A stretch of 64,000 nucleotides of DNA from Ruegeria arenilitoris (GTDB lineage: Bacteria; Pseudomonadota; Alphaproteobacteria; Rhodobacterales; Rhodobacteraceae): positions 372,001-436,000 of the forward strand of contig NZ_WQHP01000001.1 in the NCBI RefSeq assembly GCF_013035315.1, given 5' to 3'. Shown one piece after another: positions 26,884 through 37,582 of the stretch; the first letter of the stretch is position 1; the number at the start of each line of letters is the position of its first letter. The position numbers and the translations under genes are program-made. The notes under the pieces are model-generated. The model worked only from the letters and a program-made list of their open reading frames with translations, searched no databases and was not told where the DNA came from.

Positions 26884-27001
26884 GGCAGAAATTCGCGCGG
26901 AGGACGCAGTTCTCACGGAAAATTCAAGGGATACATCTGGTCGTTGGGTTAACCTCACACTAAATTGCGAAAAATCCCGAGTAGTCCTTTAGGAGGCATC
27001 T

Positions 27002-27601
27002 GTGTCCAGTTCCCGTATCAACCGTCGTACTGCGCTGCTTGGCGTTGCGTCTGTCCTTGCGACGCCGACGCTGCTACGCGCCCAAAGTTCTGATGCCTTC
27101 CCGACGAATGAAGAGGCGATCAGCACGCAATTGCCAGTTCGCCGTAACATCTCGTCCTTCTCGCAGCAAAACTGGCAGGACCACTTTGATTCGTTGGGTG
27201 TGGGCGCATTGCTGGCCGATATCACCAGCCGCGCGGTTCACTATTGGGGGCCGGATGGTACATATAAACTGTACCCAAGCTCGGTTCCCATGAGCGAGGA
27301 ACTCACCAAGCGTGGCTATACCAAAGTTGTCCGCAAGGCCGAGTATCCAAGCTGGACCCCGACCGCCTCGATGCGTGAACGCGATCCGGCGCTTCCGGTT
27401 CGAATGGAAGGCGGCGATCCGGGCAATCCGCTGGGCACACGTGCGATGTATCTGGGGTGGCCAGCTTACCTGGTGCATGGAACCCACGATACCCGCAAGA
27501 TCGGACGCCAAAGCTCGTCCGGCTGCATCGGTCTCTATAACCAGCATGTCGAAGAGCTCTATCCGCTGGTTCAAATTGGAACTCAAGTCAGACTGGTCTG
27601 A
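27002..27601 (+). CDS. L,D-transpeptidase (YkuD family), secreted
   Basis: YkuD enzymes make 3-3 peptidoglycan cross-links or attach proteins to the wall. The 199-residue protein starts at GTG with AGGAGG six bases upstream. Its N-terminus (NRRTALLGVASVLATPTLLRAQ, twin Arg8-Arg9) looks like a Tat-type signal. The catalytic motif is HGTHDTRKIGRQSSSGCIGLYN, with His159 and Cys175, where the usual Arg after the Cys-Ile is Gly. A terminator follows. It shares its divergent upstream region with the RHH-EF-hand gene. Confidence 0.92.
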   Translation: MSSSRINRRTALLGVASVLATPTLLRAQSSDAFPTNEEAISTQLPVRRNISSFSQQNWQDHFDSLGVGALLADITSRAVHYWGPDGTYKLYPSSVPMSEELTKRGYTKVVRKAEYPSWTPTASMRERDPALPVRMEGGDPGNPLGTRAMYLGWPAYLVHGTHDTRKIGRQSSSGCIGLYNQHVEELYPLVQIGTQVRLV

Positions 27602-27605
27602 CGAC

Positions 27606-27637
27606 AAAGCCCCGGCCTTAAGGACCGGGGCTTTTTC
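27606..27637. terminator. Bidirectional terminator between the L,D-transpeptidase and fasciclin genes
   Basis: Stem AAGCCCCGG / CCGGGGCTT with T run; the A run upstream makes it usable from either side. Confidence 0.88.
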
Positions 27638-27651
27638 ATAGGTATGAGGTC

Positions 27652-28128
27652 TTATTCCGGCAGGATCACAGCATCAACGACGTGGATCACGCCATTGCTG
27701 GTCTCGATGTCGGCCTGAATAACCTCGGCGTCATTCACTTTCACACCGCGCTTGGCATTCACGGACAGGCGGTCGCCCTGCACGGTCAGAACCTGTGCAC
27801 GCTTACCTGCGATATCGCCCGACATGACCTTGGCGGGAACCACGTGATAGGTCAGGATTTCGACCAGTTGGTCTTTGTTTTCCGGCAGCAGCAGTGTTTC
27901 CACCGTGCCTTCGGGCAACGCGGCAAACGCTTCGTCTGTGGGCGCGAATACAGTAAACGGACCATCGCCTTTCAGCGTGTCGACCAGACCGGCGGCCTGA
28001 ACGGCAGCGACCAGGGTGTTGAACGATCCGGCCGATACGGCGGTGTCAACGATATCTGCGGCCTGCGCTTTGACGGGCAGTGCAAGTGCGAGTGCGGCGG
28101 CGGCGCCCATAAACGTACGGCGAAACAT
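27652..28128 (-). CDS. Secreted fasciclin (FAS1) domain protein
   Basis: The 158-residue protein has a signal peptide ([18 protein letters not shown]) and one FAS1 domain, seen from [37 protein letters not shown] to [10 protein letters not shown] and the closing [18 protein letters not shown]1 domains mediate adhesion or ligand binding at the cell surface, and in alphaproteobacteria homologues have been linked to symbiosis and surface attachment. The role here is unknown. Transcribed toward the L,D-transpeptidase gene. Confidence 0.93.
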   Translation of the reverse strand: MFRRTFMGAAAALALALPVKAQAADIVDTAVSAGSFNTLVAAVQAAGLVDTLKGDGPFTVFAPTDEAFAALPEGTVETLLLPENKDQLVEILTYHVVPAKVMSGDIAGKRAQVLTVQGDRLSVNAKRGVKVNDAEVIQADIETSNGVIHVVDAVILPE

Positions 28129-28205
28129 GGCTGTTAACTCCTCTCCAGCTTGTTATGGAAAGGGGTACGGGCGTTTTGACGCACCGGATCACAATAGGAT
28201 CAGAT

Positions 28206-29051
28206 TTATTTGACCTTAACCCAAATGCTCTGGGCGCGGCCGTCCTTTAGAAACGGTAAGGCTTCGACGGCGTCCGGGCGATCTTGTTGCAACAGGAAAC
28301 CCGGCCAAAGCATTGAATATGAACCAGATTGCAGCAGCGCGTGCAGCATGTATTGCTCGCCCCAACCAGGGCAATCATAGAAGAATCGCTTGGGATATTC
28401 ATAGGGCAGAAAAACATCGTGCACGTGGATCACGACACCGGGTTTTAACGCAGGAATGATGCGGCAGAACAGATGCGCGACGTCATTGCTCATGCGCACA
28501 ACATGGCTGGAATCGATGAATAGAACATCGCCCGCTTCAAGCTGGTCAAAGAGCGCCGGATCGACGTCTTCCAGCCGTTTCTGTTCGAACCGGTCCACCA
28601 CATGGGCGATATCCGCCCGTGGGTATGGGTCAATCGCGGTGACTTCTGTGTCCAAACCCCCATCAATGATCGCCTGACGTGTTACACGGGTCGAGTTGCC
28701 GCAACCGACCTCGATCACGCGTTTGGGTGTGAACCGGCGGATCATCAGGTACAGGGCGTCCGCATCCGGGCTATCGTAATAGCCGTTGTTGATGCGATAC
28801 CCGGTTTTGTTCTGCGCCGGGTCTTTTAGTGCTTCAAGCGCGGCAGAGTGCTCGTGATACTCAGCCACCAATTGGCTGATGTCGAACCCTTCCATCCCAG
28901 GTGACAAGGTGTAGGCAGGGCGTGTAAGCCCACCTGCCCGCTCGAACGCCTCAAGGCGTGCGCGCTCGTCGCGTTCGGTCACCTTGTCGATCAGTTTCAC
29001 ACCAAACCGGTCGAGGACAGCATTCAGCCGGGGAAATTTCCTGGGTTTCAC
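28206..29051 (-). CDS. Class I SAM-dependent methyltransferase (Methyltransf_24 type)
   Basis: The 281-residue protein has the SAM-binding motif [13 protein letters not shown] at about residue 115, the acidic post-I motif [11 protein letters not shown], and [10 protein letters not shown] plus [15 protein letters not shown], which are characteristic of Methyltransf_24 proteins. These often sit in surface polysaccharide or secondary-metabolite pathways. No glycosyltransferase neighbour is present here, so the substrate is unknown. It is divergent from ybdK. Confidence 0.82.
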   Translation of the reverse strand: MKPRKFPRLNAVLDRFGVKLIDKVTERDERARLEAFERAGGLTRPAYTLSPGMEGFDISQLVAEYHEHSAALEALKDPAQNKTGYRINNGYYDSPDADALYLMIRRFTPKRVIEVGCGNSTRVTRQAIIDGGLDTEVTAIDPYPRADIAHVVDRFEQKRLEDVDPALFDQLEAGDVLFIDSSHVVRMSNDVAHLFCRIIPALKPGVVIHVHDVFLPYEYPKRFFYDCPGWGEQYMLHALLQSGSYSMLWPGFLLQQDRPDAVEALPFLKDGRAQSIWVKVK

Positions 29052-29190
29052 GGGGGGCTCCGGGTTTGGTCACACGTTAACCGCCTCCTTACCTGTGCCA
29101 ATGGGGCCTCTGCAAGAACCCCACAGGCTAACACTTGGCAAAAAGGCGATTTCCGTATTCACTGGTCCGAACACAATTGCGAGGGCCGGA

Positions 29191-30306
29191 ATGCAGCAAG
29201 ACTTCACGCTGGGCATCGAAGAAGAGTATCTGCTTGTCGATCGGGACAGCCTTGAACTTGCCGAAGCTCCAGCGGGATTGATGGAAGCCTGCCAGGCCGA
29301 TTTTGAAGGACAGGTCAGCCCCGAGTTCCTGCAATGCCAGATTGAGGTTGGAACACGGCCCCACGTCACCATCAACTCTGCGCGTGAAGATCTGAAACGC
29401 CTGCGGTCTTGCGTTGCAAAGCGTGCGGCCGAGCACAATCTGGCCCCGATCGCGGTCTCGTGCCATCCGTTTGCCGATTGGAAGAAACAGCATCACACGC
29501 GCAAAGACCGTTATGACGCCTTGCAACACGCGCTGGGTGGCGTGGCACGCCGGATGTTGATTTGCGGGATGCACGTGCATGTGGGCGTGGCGGACCAAGC
29601 CCTGCGCGCCGATCTGATGCCGCAGCTTTCGTACTTCCTTCCGCATCTGCTGGCCCTGTCGACCTCATCCCCCTATTGGAACGGTGAGGACACAGGTCTT
29701 TCCTCCTATCGCTTGACCGTATTTGACAACCTGCCCCGCACCGGCCTGCCGCCCGTTTTCTCTAGCTGGTCAGAATATGAACGCACCACGGGCGTTTTGG
29801 TTGAGTTGGGTGTGATCGAGGACACGACGAAAATCTGGTGGGACCTGCGCCCGTCACACCGGTTCCCAACGCTGGAAACCCGCATCATGGATGTTCAGCC
29901 GCGGCTCGAGCATGCGCTGTCCCTCGCCGCTATGGTTCAGGCGCTGACGCGGATGCTGTGCCGGTTGAAGGACCGAAACCTGCGCTGGCGGCAGTATGAC
30001 CGCTTTCTGATCGGTGAAAACCGTTGGCGCGCCCAGCGTTATGGCGTGGGCGAAGGTATGATCGACTTTGGCGAGCGTTCCGTGAAACCGATGCCTGAAC
30101 TGATGGGTGAACTGATGGGGATGCTGGCCGAGGATGCCGAGGCACTGGGGACAATGCCTGAACTGGCGAAACTGGTGCAGATCGCTCAGAACGGCACATC
30201 AGCCACGCGCCAGCGCCGCGTTCATGCCGAGGCCTCTGCCAAGGGAGACGACCCCGGACAGGCGGTCGTCCGACACCTGATCGAAGAGTTTCATCAAGAC
30301 CTCTGA
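29191..30306 (+). CDS. YbdK-type carboxylate-amine ligase (GCS2 family)
   Basis: The 371-residue protein starts [17 protein letters not shown], the N-terminal metal/ATP-binding signature of glutamate-cysteine ligase type 2 proteins, and contains [10 protein letters not shown] and [20 protein letters not shown]. coli YbdK has weak glutamate-cysteine ligase activity; the physiological reaction is not established. The start at 29191 was chosen because the family begins there; the frame runs open back to 28984 without family similarity. Single gene. Confidence 0.88.
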   Translation: MQQDFTLGIEEEYLLVDRDSLELAEAPAGLMEACQADFEGQVSPEFLQCQIEVGTRPHVTINSAREDLKRLRSCVAKRAAEHNLAPIAVSCHPFADWKKQHHTRKDRYDALQHALGGVARRMLICGMHVHVGVADQALRADLMPQLSYFLPHLLALSTSSPYWNGEDTGLSSYRLTVFDNLPRTGLPPVFSSWSEYERTTGVLVELGVIEDTTKIWWDLRPSHRFPTLETRIMDVQPRLEHALSLAAMVQALTRMLCRLKDRNLRWRQYDRFLIGENRWRAQRYGVGEGMIDFGERSVKPMPELMGELMGMLAEDAEALGTMPELAKLVQIAQNGTSATRQRRVHAEASAKGDDPGQAVVRHLIEEFHQDL

Positions 30307-30423
30307 AAGCACGTTCTCGCCTGGCTTACGGGTGATGCAGGTGATTGCTGACCGTGCAAAATTTCTGTAAGGATTCAGAAATAAACACTCGTTCAATTCA
30401 TTGGGCAGCGTGGGAGGCACACC

Positions 30424-31566
30424 ATGGATTTCGCAACGACCGAAGAGCAGAACGCGATCTTCGACATGGCCTATGATTTTGGGCAGGAACATATCGCCCC
30501 CTTCGCCCGTCAGTGGGAGGCCGAAGGCACCATCCCCAAGGACTTGTGGCCCCGAATTGGTGAGCTGGGATTCGGCGGTCTTTACGTGTCCGAAGAAAGC
30601 GGCGGTTCCGGTCTGTCCCGCCTTGACGCCACACTTGTGTTCGAGGCGCTGTCTATGGCTTGCCCCTCGGTTGCGGCGTTCCTGTCGATCCACAATATGT
30701 GTGCTAAGATGCTGGACAGTTTCGCCAGTGACTCACTGAAATCTCGGATCATGCCCGATGTTCTGACCCTGAACACCGTGCTCAGCTACTGCCTGACCGA
30801 GCCTGGATCGGGGTCCGACGCAGCCGCGCTGAAAACCCGAGCCGAGCGTACGAACGAAGGGTACACTCTGAACGGCACCAAGGCGTTCATCTCGGGTGGC
30901 GGATATTCGGACGCCTATGTTTGCATGGTGCGCACCGGTCAGGACGGGCCAAAGGGCATTTCGACCGTATATGTCGAGGATGGCGCCCCCGGCCTCAGCT
31001 TTGGCGCGCTGGAGCAGAAGATGGGCTGGAAAAGCCAACCCACCGCCCAGGTGCAGTTCGACGACTGCAAGATCCCCTCGGACAATCTTGTCGGGGTCGA
31101 AGGTGACGGTTTCAAATACGCGATGATGGGTCTGGACGGTGGTCGCCTGAACATTGCTTCGTGCTCGTTAGGGGCGGCACAGACCGGGCTGAACATGACG
31201 CTGCAGTATATGTCGGAACGCAAAGCCTTTGGGCAGTCCATCGACCAGTTCCAGGCGCTTCAGTTCCGACTTGCGGATATGGAGATCGAATTGCAGGCCG
31301 CCCGGACTTTCCTGAGGCAGGCTGCGTGGAAACTGGATCAAGGCGCACCTGATGCCACCAAGTTCTGTGCCATGGCCAAGAAGTTTGTGACCGAAACGGG
31401 GTCGAAAGTTGTCGACCAGTGCCTGCAATTGCATGGCGGTTATGGCTATCTGGCCGATTACGGTATCGAAAAGCTTGTGCGCGACCTTCGCGTGCATCAG
31501 ATTCTGGAAGGCACAAACGAGATCATGCGCGTCATCGTCGCGCGCCAGATGCTTTCTCAACGCTGA
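30424..31566 (+). CDS. Acyl-CoA dehydrogenase, probable isobutyryl-CoA dehydrogenase
   Basis: The 380-residue flavoprotein has YCLTEPGSGSDAAALKT (FAD contact), the LQLHGGYGYLADYGIEKLVRDLRV motif and the catalytic base Glu362 in LEGTNEIMR. It is followed closely by the 3-hydroxyisobutyryl-CoA hydrolase and mmsB genes, which makes isobutyryl-CoA (valine pathway) the likely substrate over other short branched acyl-CoAs. The electron acceptor ETF is encoded elsewhere. A hydratase for methacrylyl-CoA is not in the window. Confidence 0.9.
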   Translation: MDFATTEEQNAIFDMAYDFGQEHIAPFARQWEAEGTIPKDLWPRIGELGFGGLYVSEESGGSGLSRLDATLVFEALSMACPSVAAFLSIHNMCAKMLDSFASDSLKSRIMPDVLTLNTVLSYCLTEPGSGSDAAALKTRAERTNEGYTLNGTKAFISGGGYSDAYVCMVRTGQDGPKGISTVYVEDGAPGLSFGALEQKMGWKSQPTAQVQFDDCKIPSDNLVGVEGDGFKYAMMGLDGGRLNIASCSLGAAQTGLNMTLQYMSERKAFGQSIDQFQALQFRLADMEIELQAARTFLRQAAWKLDQGAPDATKFCAMAKKFVTETGSKVVDQCLQLHGGYGYLADYGIEKLVRDLRVHQILEGTNEIMRVIVARQMLSQR

Positions 31567-31573
31567 GGACGTC

Positions 31574-32614
31574 ATGTCAGACATCTATATCCGCACCACA
31601 GGCCGCGCCGGGCGCATCACCCTGACCCGCCCTAAGGCCCTGAATGCGCTCAGCTATGATATGTGCATGGCCATTGATACAGCCCTGCGCAATTGGCGCG
31701 AAGATGATGCGGTCGACCTGATCATACTGGACGCCGAGGGCGAAAAGGCGTTCTGCGCAGGCGGTGACATTGCCCAGCTTTATGACACCGGCATCAAAGG
31801 GGACTACGAATACGGACGCACGTTCTGGCGGGATGAGTATCGTCTGAATGCTCTGATCTTCGAATACCCCAAGCCGGTGGTCAGTTTTCTGCAGGGCTTC
31901 ACTATGGGTGGTGGCGTTGGCATCGGCTGCCATGGCAGCCATCGTATCGTGGGCGAAACCTCGCAAATCGCTCTGCCCGAATGCTCGATCGGATTGGTGC
32001 CGGATGTGGGAAGCACGCTAATGCTGGCGCTCGCGCCCGGACGGCTGGGGGAATACCTGGGCACGACCGGGCATCGGATGGGTCCGGCTGACGCGATTTT
32101 GGCCGGTTTCGCGGACCACTACATCCCGATCCAACACTGGCAGGACCTGATCGAAATGCTCGAGGCATCCGGGAACGCCGACAGCCTTGAAGCCCATTCC
32201 GAGACCCCGCCCGAAGGCAGTTTGACCGCCCTTCAATCCCAGATCGACGGGGATTTTGGTGGTGAAACCCTTGGGGATATCCAGAACAGTCTGCAGAACT
32301 CGGACAATGACAATGCCGCCGCAGCGTTAAAACTGATCGGGCGGAATTCTCCGTTGTCCATGGCTTGCACAGTGGAAATGCTGCACCGGCTTCGTTCTCC
32401 GACCCTGACCATGCGCAAGGCGCTGGAGATGGAGTATCGCTTTACCTATCGCGCGATGGAGCACGGGGATTTTCTGGAAGGTATACGGGCGCAGATCATA
32501 GACAAGGATCGCAACCCAAGCTGGCAACATCAGGGCCAAGACGTTCCGGCGGTGGCCGTTTCGAACATGCTGCAGCCATTGGGTGCGGACACTCTGAAAT
32601 TCGAGGAGGAATAA
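31574..32614 (+). CDS. 3-Hydroxyisobutyryl-CoA hydrolase (crotonase superfamily)
   Basis: The 346-residue crotonase-fold protein frees 3-hydroxyisobutyrate from its CoA ester in valine breakdown. Features are KAFCAGGDIAQLYD (oxyanion loop), GFTMGGGVGIGCHGSHRI and PECSIGLVPDVGSTLMLALAPGRLGEYLGTTG, the last being the HIBCH pattern. The ATG at 31574 lies seven bases after the dehydrogenase stop and has GAGGAC upstream; the frame extending to 31409 overlaps that gene. It ends two bases before mmsB. Confidence 0.92.
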   Translation: MSDIYIRTTGRAGRITLTRPKALNALSYDMCMAIDTALRNWREDDAVDLIILDAEGEKAFCAGGDIAQLYDTGIKGDYEYGRTFWRDEYRLNALIFEYPKPVVSFLQGFTMGGGVGIGCHGSHRIVGETSQIALPECSIGLVPDVGSTLMLALAPGRLGEYLGTTGHRMGPADAILAGFADHYIPIQHWQDLIEMLEASGNADSLEAHSETPPEGSLTALQSQIDGDFGGETLGDIQNSLQNSDNDNAAAALKLIGRNSPLSMACTVEMLHRLRSPTLTMRKALEMEYRFTYRAMEHGDFLEGIRAQIIDKDRNPSWQHQGQDVPAVAVSNMLQPLGADTLKFEEE

Positions 32615-32616
32615 GA

Positions 32617-33489
32617 ATGAAAATCGGGTTTATCGGCCTCGGCAACATGGGCAATCCGATGGCGGCCAACCTAGCCAAAGCGGGGCATGATGTGGTCGGT
32701 TTCGACATGGCGGATGTCAGCGTGCCGGGCGTGACCATGGCCAACTCTGGCGCCGAAGCTGCCACAGGGGCCGACATCGTTGTCACCATGTTGCCCAACG
32801 GGCAAATCCTGCGGGCTGTGGCAGGTGAAATCATCCCCGCGATGAGCGCGGGCTCGGTCTGGATTGATTGCTCGACCGTCGATGTCGACAGCGCACGTGC
32901 AGTAGCGGATCAGGCTAAGGATGCGGGTGTAATGGCAGTTGATGCTCCGGTATCGGGCGGCATCGGTGGCGCGGCCGCAGGAACTTTGACATTCATGGCC
33001 GGTGGCAGCGACGCGGCCTTCGAAAAGGCTGCTCCGCTGTTCGAGATCATGGGCCAAAAGGCCGTACATTGTGGCGAATCCGGAGCCGGTCAAGCCGCAA
33101 AAATCTGCAACAACATGATCCTGGGCGTGACCATGATTGCCACCTGCGAAGCCTTCGCGCTGGCCGATAAGCTGGGACTGGATCGGCAAAAGATGTTTGA
33201 CGTGGTCAGCACGTCTTCGGGCTATAGCTGGACGATGAATGCCTATTGCCCGGCGCCCGGCGTCGGTCCATCTAGCCCTGCAGACAATGATTATCAGCCC
33301 GGGTTTGCAGCTGAGCTGATGCTAAAAGACCTGCGCCTCAGCCAGCAGGCCGCCGAAAGCTCGGATGCTGATACGCCAATGGGTCAGGTTGCAACCGCAC
33401 TGTATGAACAGTTCGTCGAGTCTGAAAACGGGCTTGGCAAAGACTTCTCGGCCATGCTTCCCCGGTTCGAACAGCGAGGAAGAAGCTAA
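32617..33489 (+). CDS. mmsB: 3-Hydroxyisobutyrate dehydrogenase
   Basis: MmsB oxidises 3-hydroxyisobutyrate to methylmalonate semialdehyde with NAD, feeding MmsA. The 290-residue protein has the dinucleotide motif GFIGLGNMGNPMAANL at residues 4-19, the substrate motif DAPVSGGIGGA at 109-119, and the catalytic Lys162 in GQAAKICNN. Its ribosome-binding site GAGGAGG lies inside the end of the hydrolase gene, so the three genes form one operon. Confidence 0.95.
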   Translation: MKIGFIGLGNMGNPMAANLAKAGHDVVGFDMADVSVPGVTMANSGAEAATGADIVVTMLPNGQILRAVAGEIIPAMSAGSVWIDCSTVDVDSARAVADQAKDAGVMAVDAPVSGGIGGAAAGTLTFMAGGSDAAFEKAAPLFEIMGQKAVHCGESGAGQAAKICNNMILGVTMIATCEAFALADKLGLDRQKMFDVVSTSSGYSWTMNAYCPAPGVGPSSPADNDYQPGFAAELMLKDLRLSQQAAESSDADTPMGQVATALYEQFVESENGLGKDFSAMLPRFEQRGRS

Positions 33490-33495
33490 CAATAA

Positions 33496-33521
33496 CTGGT
33501 GGGCGGCTTCCCGCCCACCAG
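33496..33521 (+). other. Strong stem-loop after mmsB without T run
   Basis: Perfect 11-base stem CTGGTGGGCGG / CCGCCCACCAG with a CTTC loop, seven bases after the mmsB stop. The absence of a T tract argues against a classical terminator; it may protect the mRNA 3' end. Confidence 0.7.
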
Positions 33522-33586
33522 GTTGACCAACCCCGACACTTTGGCCATCTATCAGGTAACTCCGGCTTCACGCAAAAGGATCAAAG

Positions 33587-33919
33587 ATGTCCCGCACGTT
33601 GGTTACATTGGCTGCAACCCTGACAATTGTGTTCAGTTCTGGCGTCGCAATGGCTGGAAACGGCAACTCCAAAGGAGGTCATTGTCCCCCGGGCTTGGCC
33701 AAGAAAAGCATCCCTTGCGTGCCGCCCGGTCAGGCGAAAAAATTCTACAATACTGGTGACTACATCACCCGCGATTACCGCTGGATCAATGATCCTTACC
33801 GCTATGGTCTGAACCGAGGTGGCTACTACGTTCGCGCGGGTGACTACGTGTATCGGGTCGATCCGGACACACGCAAAGTTTTGAACCTGATTGGTGCAGT
33901 TGCTGACATCCTGAACTAA
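33587..33919 (+). CDS. Small secreted protein, possibly RcnB-like
   Basis: The 110-residue protein has a clean signal peptide (ending AMAG near residue 23), then a motif with spaced Cys-Pro pairs (HCPPGLAKKSIPCVPPGQAKK) and an aromatic-rich segment (YRWINDPYRYGLNRGGYYVRAGDYVYRV) ending in a hydrophobic helix. The second half resembles the RcnB-type periplasmic proteins linked to nickel/cobalt homeostasis, but the match is from memory and weak. It could be an unrelated envelope protein. It has a single-gene layout facing uvrA. Confidence 0.7.
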   Translation: MSRTLVTLAATLTIVFSSGVAMAGNGNSKGGHCPPGLAKKSIPCVPPGQAKKFYNTGDYITRDYRWINDPYRYGLNRGGYYVRAGDYVYRVDPDTRKVLNLIGAVADILN

Positions 33920-33929
33920 GGATGTCAGC
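33902..33929. other. Stem-loop spanning the stop codon, between convergent genes
   Basis: Ten-base perfect stem GCTGACATCC / GGATGTCAGC with loop TGAACTAA, which contains the stop codon of the secreted-protein gene. It could slow transcripts from either side of the convergence with uvrA. There is no T run. Confidence 0.6.
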
Positions 33930-33931
33930 TC

Positions 33932-36790
33932 CTATTCGGCCGCTACACGGGCATTCTTGAGCATCGGTTTAAGATACCGGCCGGTATGGCTGCGTTCGAC
34001 CTCGGCCACTTTTTCCGGAGTACCGGTTGCCACAATCTCACCCCCGCCATCGCCGCCTTCGGGGCCGATGTCGATGATGTGGTCCGCCGTTTTGACCACG
34101 TCCAGATTGTGTTCAATCACCACAACCGAATTCCCCTGATCCACCAGTTCGTGCAGCACTTCCAACAGTTTACGAACGTCTTCAAAGTGCAGACCAGTGG
34201 TCGGTTCGTCCAGAATATAGAGCGTTCGTCCGGTTGAACGTTTGGACAGTTCCTTGGACAGCTTGACCCGCTGCGCCTCGCCCCCCGACAGGGTCGTGGC
34301 CTGCTGTCCGACCTTGATGTACCCCAGTCCAACACGCGCCAGCGCGTCCATCTTGTCGCGGATCGAGGGCACCGCCTTAAAGAACTCCTGCGCATCTTCC
34401 ACTGTCATATCAAGCACATCGGCGATGGACTTACCCTTGAACTTGATTTCGAGTGTTTCGCGGTTGTACCGTGCGCCTTTGCAGGTTTCGCAAGTCACAT
34501 AGACGTCGGGCAGAAAGTGCATCTCGATCTTGATCACACCGTCGCCCTGACAGGCCTCACACCGACCGCCTTTGACATTAAAGCTGAAGCGCCCCGGCTT
34601 GTACCCGCGCGCTTTGGCCTCCGGCAGCCCGGCGAACCAGTCACGAATCGGGGTGAAGGCCCCGGTGTAAGTCGCTGGATTCGAACGCGGAGTCCGTCCG
34701 ATTGGTCGTTGGTCGATATCGATGACCTTGTCCAGATGCTCCAACCCCTTGATCGTCTCACAAGGCGCAGGCGTCTGTCGTGCACCGTTCAGGCGCATCG
34801 AGGCGGTTTTGAACAGCGTTTCGATCGTGAGGGTCGACTTGCCACCACCAGAGACACCCGTGACGCACACGAACTTGCCCAAGGGAAATTCTGCAGTAAC
34901 GTTCCTGAGGTTATTCCCGGTCGCTTTGACAACGGTCACTTTCTTTTTGTTGCCCTTCCGGCGCTCTGTGGGAACCGAAATCTCGCGCGTACCGGACAGA
35001 TACTGACCGGTCATCGAGGCCGCGTCTGCGGCGATTTCGGCAGGCGTGCCCTTGCTGACCACCTGACCGCCATGCACGCCGGCACCGGGGCCGATGTCAA
35101 ACACGTAGTCTGCTTCGCGAATGGCTTCCTCGTCATGCTCCACCACGATCACAGTGTTTCCCTGATCCCTCAGGTTTTTCAGGGTACCGAGCAATCGGTC
35201 ATTATCGCGCTGATGCAGGCCAATGGAGGGTTCATCCAAAACGTAGAGGACGCCGGTCAGGCCCGAACCAATCTGGCTGGCCAAACGGATCCGTTGGCTT
35301 TCACCGCCGGACAAAGTGCCACTTGAACGCGACAGTGTAAGGTATTCCAAACCAACGTTATTCAGGAATCCAAGCCGCTCGCGGATTTCCTTGAGGATTG
35401 CACGGGCGATTTCGTTTTTCTGAACACTCAGATGGTTCGGTGCGTCCTCGACCCAAGCCAGAGCTTCACGGATCGACATCTCGACCAACTGACCGACATG
35501 CAGGCCCGCGATCTTGACCGCAAGCGCCTCTGGTCGCAGGCGATACCCCTCGCACGTGCCGCAGGGTCGATTGTTCTGATACCTCTCGAATTCTTCACGA
35601 ATCCACGCACTATCGGTTTCGCGATAGCGGCGTTCCATATTCGGAATCACGCCCTCAAAACTGCGGGTCACCTGATAGACACGCCCGCCCTCGTCATAGC
35701 GGAACTGAATCTCCTCGTCGCCTGAGCCACGCAGGAACACCTGCTGGACCTTGGCTGGCAGGTCTTTCCACGGCGTGTTCTTGTCGAATTCGTAATGCCG
35801 CGCAATCGCTTCGATAGTTTGCAGGAAGTAAGGCGACTTACCTTTGCGCCAGGGTGCCAGCGCCCCATCGTACAGTTTGAGCGTCTGGTCAGGCACCACA
35901 AGGCGTTCGTCAAAGAACAACTCGACGCCCAAACCGTCGCAATCTGGGCAAGCGCCAAACGGTGCGTTGAACGAGAACAGACGCGGTTCGATTTCGGGAA
36001 TCGTGAACCCGCTAACCGGACAGGCGAAGTTTTCGCTGAAGGTGATACGCTCCGGCTCGCCTTCACTGGGGGCTGTTTCCAGAATCGCGATTCCATCGGC
36101 CAAGTCCAAAGCGGTGCGCAGACTGTCAGCCAGCCGCGTTTCCATCCCCTCGCGCACGACCAGACGGTCCACGACAACGTCGATGTCGTGGCGGAACTTC
36201 TTGTCCAGCGTAGGAGGCTCGTCCAGTTCGTAGAACTCACCGTCGACCTTTACACGCTGGAAACCCTGCTTGCGCAGTTCCAGGAACTCTTTTTTGTACT
36301 CACCCTTACGGTCACGCACGATCGGGGCCAGAAGATAGCCGCGCGTCCCCTCCTCCATCGTCATGATACGGTCGACCATGTCCTGAACCTGCTGGGCCTC
36401 AATCGGAAGGCCGGTTGCAGGGCTGTAAGGGGTTCCGGCGCGGGCAAACAGCAGACGAAGATAGTCGTAAATCTCGGTCACGGTGCCGACGGTCGAGCGG
36501 GGGTTCTTCGAGGTCGTCTTCTGCTCGATAGAAATCGCGGGCGACAGGCCACTTATGTGGTCCACATCCGGCTTTTCCATCATGTCGAGGAACTGGCGCG
36601 CATAGGCCGACAGGCTTTCGACATAGCGACGTTGGCCTTCGGCATAGATCGTGTCAAAGGCCAAAGACGACTTGCCCGACCCGGACAAACCCGTGATCAC
36701 CACAAGCTGATCCCGAGGAATATCGACGTCGATTCCCTTAAGGTTATGCTCGCGCGCGCCGCGCACCTCGATATTCTTAAGCTCAGCCAT
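33932..36790 (-). CDS. uvrA: Excinuclease ABC subunit A
   Basis: UvrA finds DNA damage and loads UvrB in nucleotide excision repair. The 952-residue protein has two ABC modules: Walker [15 protein letters not shown] near the N-terminus and [14 protein letters not shown] in the second, both signature motifs ([16 protein letters not shown] and [16 protein letters not shown]), and zinc modules ([14 protein letters not shown] and [18 protein letters not shown]). The start at 36790 has GGGGG upstream and begins [19 protein letters not shown], the family start. I saw no clear SOS box in its 177-base upstream gap. Confidence 0.97.
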   Translation of the reverse strand: MAELKNIEVRGAREHNLKGIDVDIPRDQLVVITGLSGSGKSSLAFDTIYAEGQRRYVESLSAYARQFLDMMEKPDVDHISGLSPAISIEQKTTSKNPRSTVGTVTEIYDYLRLLFARAGTPYSPATGLPIEAQQVQDMVDRIMTMEEGTRGYLLAPIVRDRKGEYKKEFLELRKQGFQRVKVDGEFYELDEPPTLDKKFRHDIDVVVDRLVVREGMETRLADSLRTALDLADGIAILETAPSEGEPERITFSENFACPVSGFTIPEIEPRLFSFNAPFGACPDCDGLGVELFFDERLVVPDQTLKLYDGALAPWRKGKSPYFLQTIEAIARHYEFDKNTPWKDLPAKVQQVFLRGSGDEEIQFRYDEGGRVYQVTRSFEGVIPNMERRYRETDSAWIREEFERYQNNRPCGTCEGYRLRPEALAVKIAGLHVGQLVEMSIREALAWVEDAPNHLSVQKNEIARAILKEIRERLGFLNNVGLEYLTLSRSSGTLSGGESQRIRLASQIGSGLTGVLYVLDEPSIGLHQRDNDRLLGTLKNLRDQGNTVIVVEHDEEAIREADYVFDIGPGAGVHGGQVVSKGTPAEIAADAASMTGQYLSGTREISVPTERRKGNKKKVTVVKATGNNLRNVTAEFPLGKFVCVTGVSGGGKSTLTIETLFKTASMRLNGARQTPAPCETIKGLEHLDKVIDIDQRPIGRTPRSNPATYTGAFTPIRDWFAGLPEAKARGYKPGRFSFNVKGGRCEACQGDGVIKIEMHFLPDVYVTCETCKGARYNRETLEIKFKGKSIADVLDMTVEDAQEFFKAVPSIRDKMDALARVGLGYIKVGQQATTLSGGEAQRVKLSKELSKRSTGRTLYILDEPTTGLHFEDVRKLLEVLHELVDQGNSVVVIEHNLDVVKTADHIIDIGPEGGDGGGEIVATGTPEKVAEVERSHTGRYLKPMLKNARVAAE

Positions 36791-36967
36791 TTTGGCCCCC
36801 AACACACAAGTGTCTTAGAAATAGGCGAGCCGGGCTGAGTCTCCAACAGAAAAGTTAGAACAAAGTGTGAACAACCGGTTTATTGCCGACACATCCTGAC
36901 ATCACGCACCGCAACCCATCGAAGCCGGTTCAATACTTGGACATCTTGGATTGGGTGAAGGAGAAAA

Positions 36968-37044
36968 TGGCGCGGTTGACGGGGCTCGAACCCGCGACCC
37001 CCGGCGTGACAGGCCGGTACTCTAACCAACTGAGCTACAACCGC
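36968..37044 (-). tRNA. tRNA-Asp (GTC)
   Basis: On the minus strand a 77-base cloverleaf is complete: acceptor GCGGTTG / CAACCGC, anticodon loop CTGTCAC with GTC, T arm GCGGGTTCGAGCCCCGT, discriminator G and encoded CCA. It is identical to the next tRNA. Confidence 0.97.
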
Positions 37045-37090
37045 GCATCTATTTTCGAGATCCCTTAACCCGGATCCAGGCTGACAGCAG

Positions 37091-37167
37091 TGGCGCGGTT
37101 GACGGGGCTCGAACCCGCGACCCCCGGCGTGACAGGCCGGTACTCTAACCAACTGAGCTACAACCGC
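37091..37167 (-). tRNA. tRNA-Asp (GTC), second identical copy
   Basis: Same 77-base sequence with encoded CCA, 46 bases upstream of the first copy on the minus strand, so the pair is probably co-transcribed. Confidence 0.97.
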
Positions 37168-37379
37168 CCGCTGTCCGTTCATCGCTGAACGTTGGGGTGT
37201 ATTATGGCTACGCCCCGACATCGTCAAGCGGCGTTTTGAAGTTTTTTTGAAGAAGCTGATTTTTTCCGAATTGGTCCCCTGCCCGCGCCCCTGAAAAATC
37301 CGCTTTTTGTGTCTGCGAGCTGAATTCACGTTGGCTCATCTTGCCAACCGTTCCGACTCGCTGTAACTGCACCGTCTAC

Positions 37380-37454
37380 GGGTGATTAGCTCAGTGGTAG
37401 AGCGCTTCGTTCACATCGAAGATGTCAGGAGTTCAAATCTCTTATCACCCACCA
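37380..37454 (+). tRNA. tRNA-Val (CAC)
   Basis: A 75-base cloverleaf: acceptor GGGTGAT / ATCACCC, D arm GCTCAGTGGTAGAGC, anticodon stem CTTCG / CGAAG with loop TTCACAT (anticodon CAC), T arm AGGAGTTCAAATCTCTT (stem with one G-T pair), encoded CCA, and a T run shortly after. It is divergent from the Asp pair. Confidence 0.95.
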
Positions 37455-37582
37455 TTCCCCTTTTTAGCCTTTGTTCCAGCTAAGCGCTTGAATTAGCAAA
37501 GCTTGCCAGACCGCGCGTCTGCTGCGTATCGTCCTTTTGTCCGCCGTATCCTTCAGCGGCGCGGATCGGCGGGGTTAACGAA

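Noticed and set aside
36880..37329. 149-codon minus-strand frame
   Set aside because: It translates straight through two identical tRNA-Asp genes, which explains its internal protein repeat.
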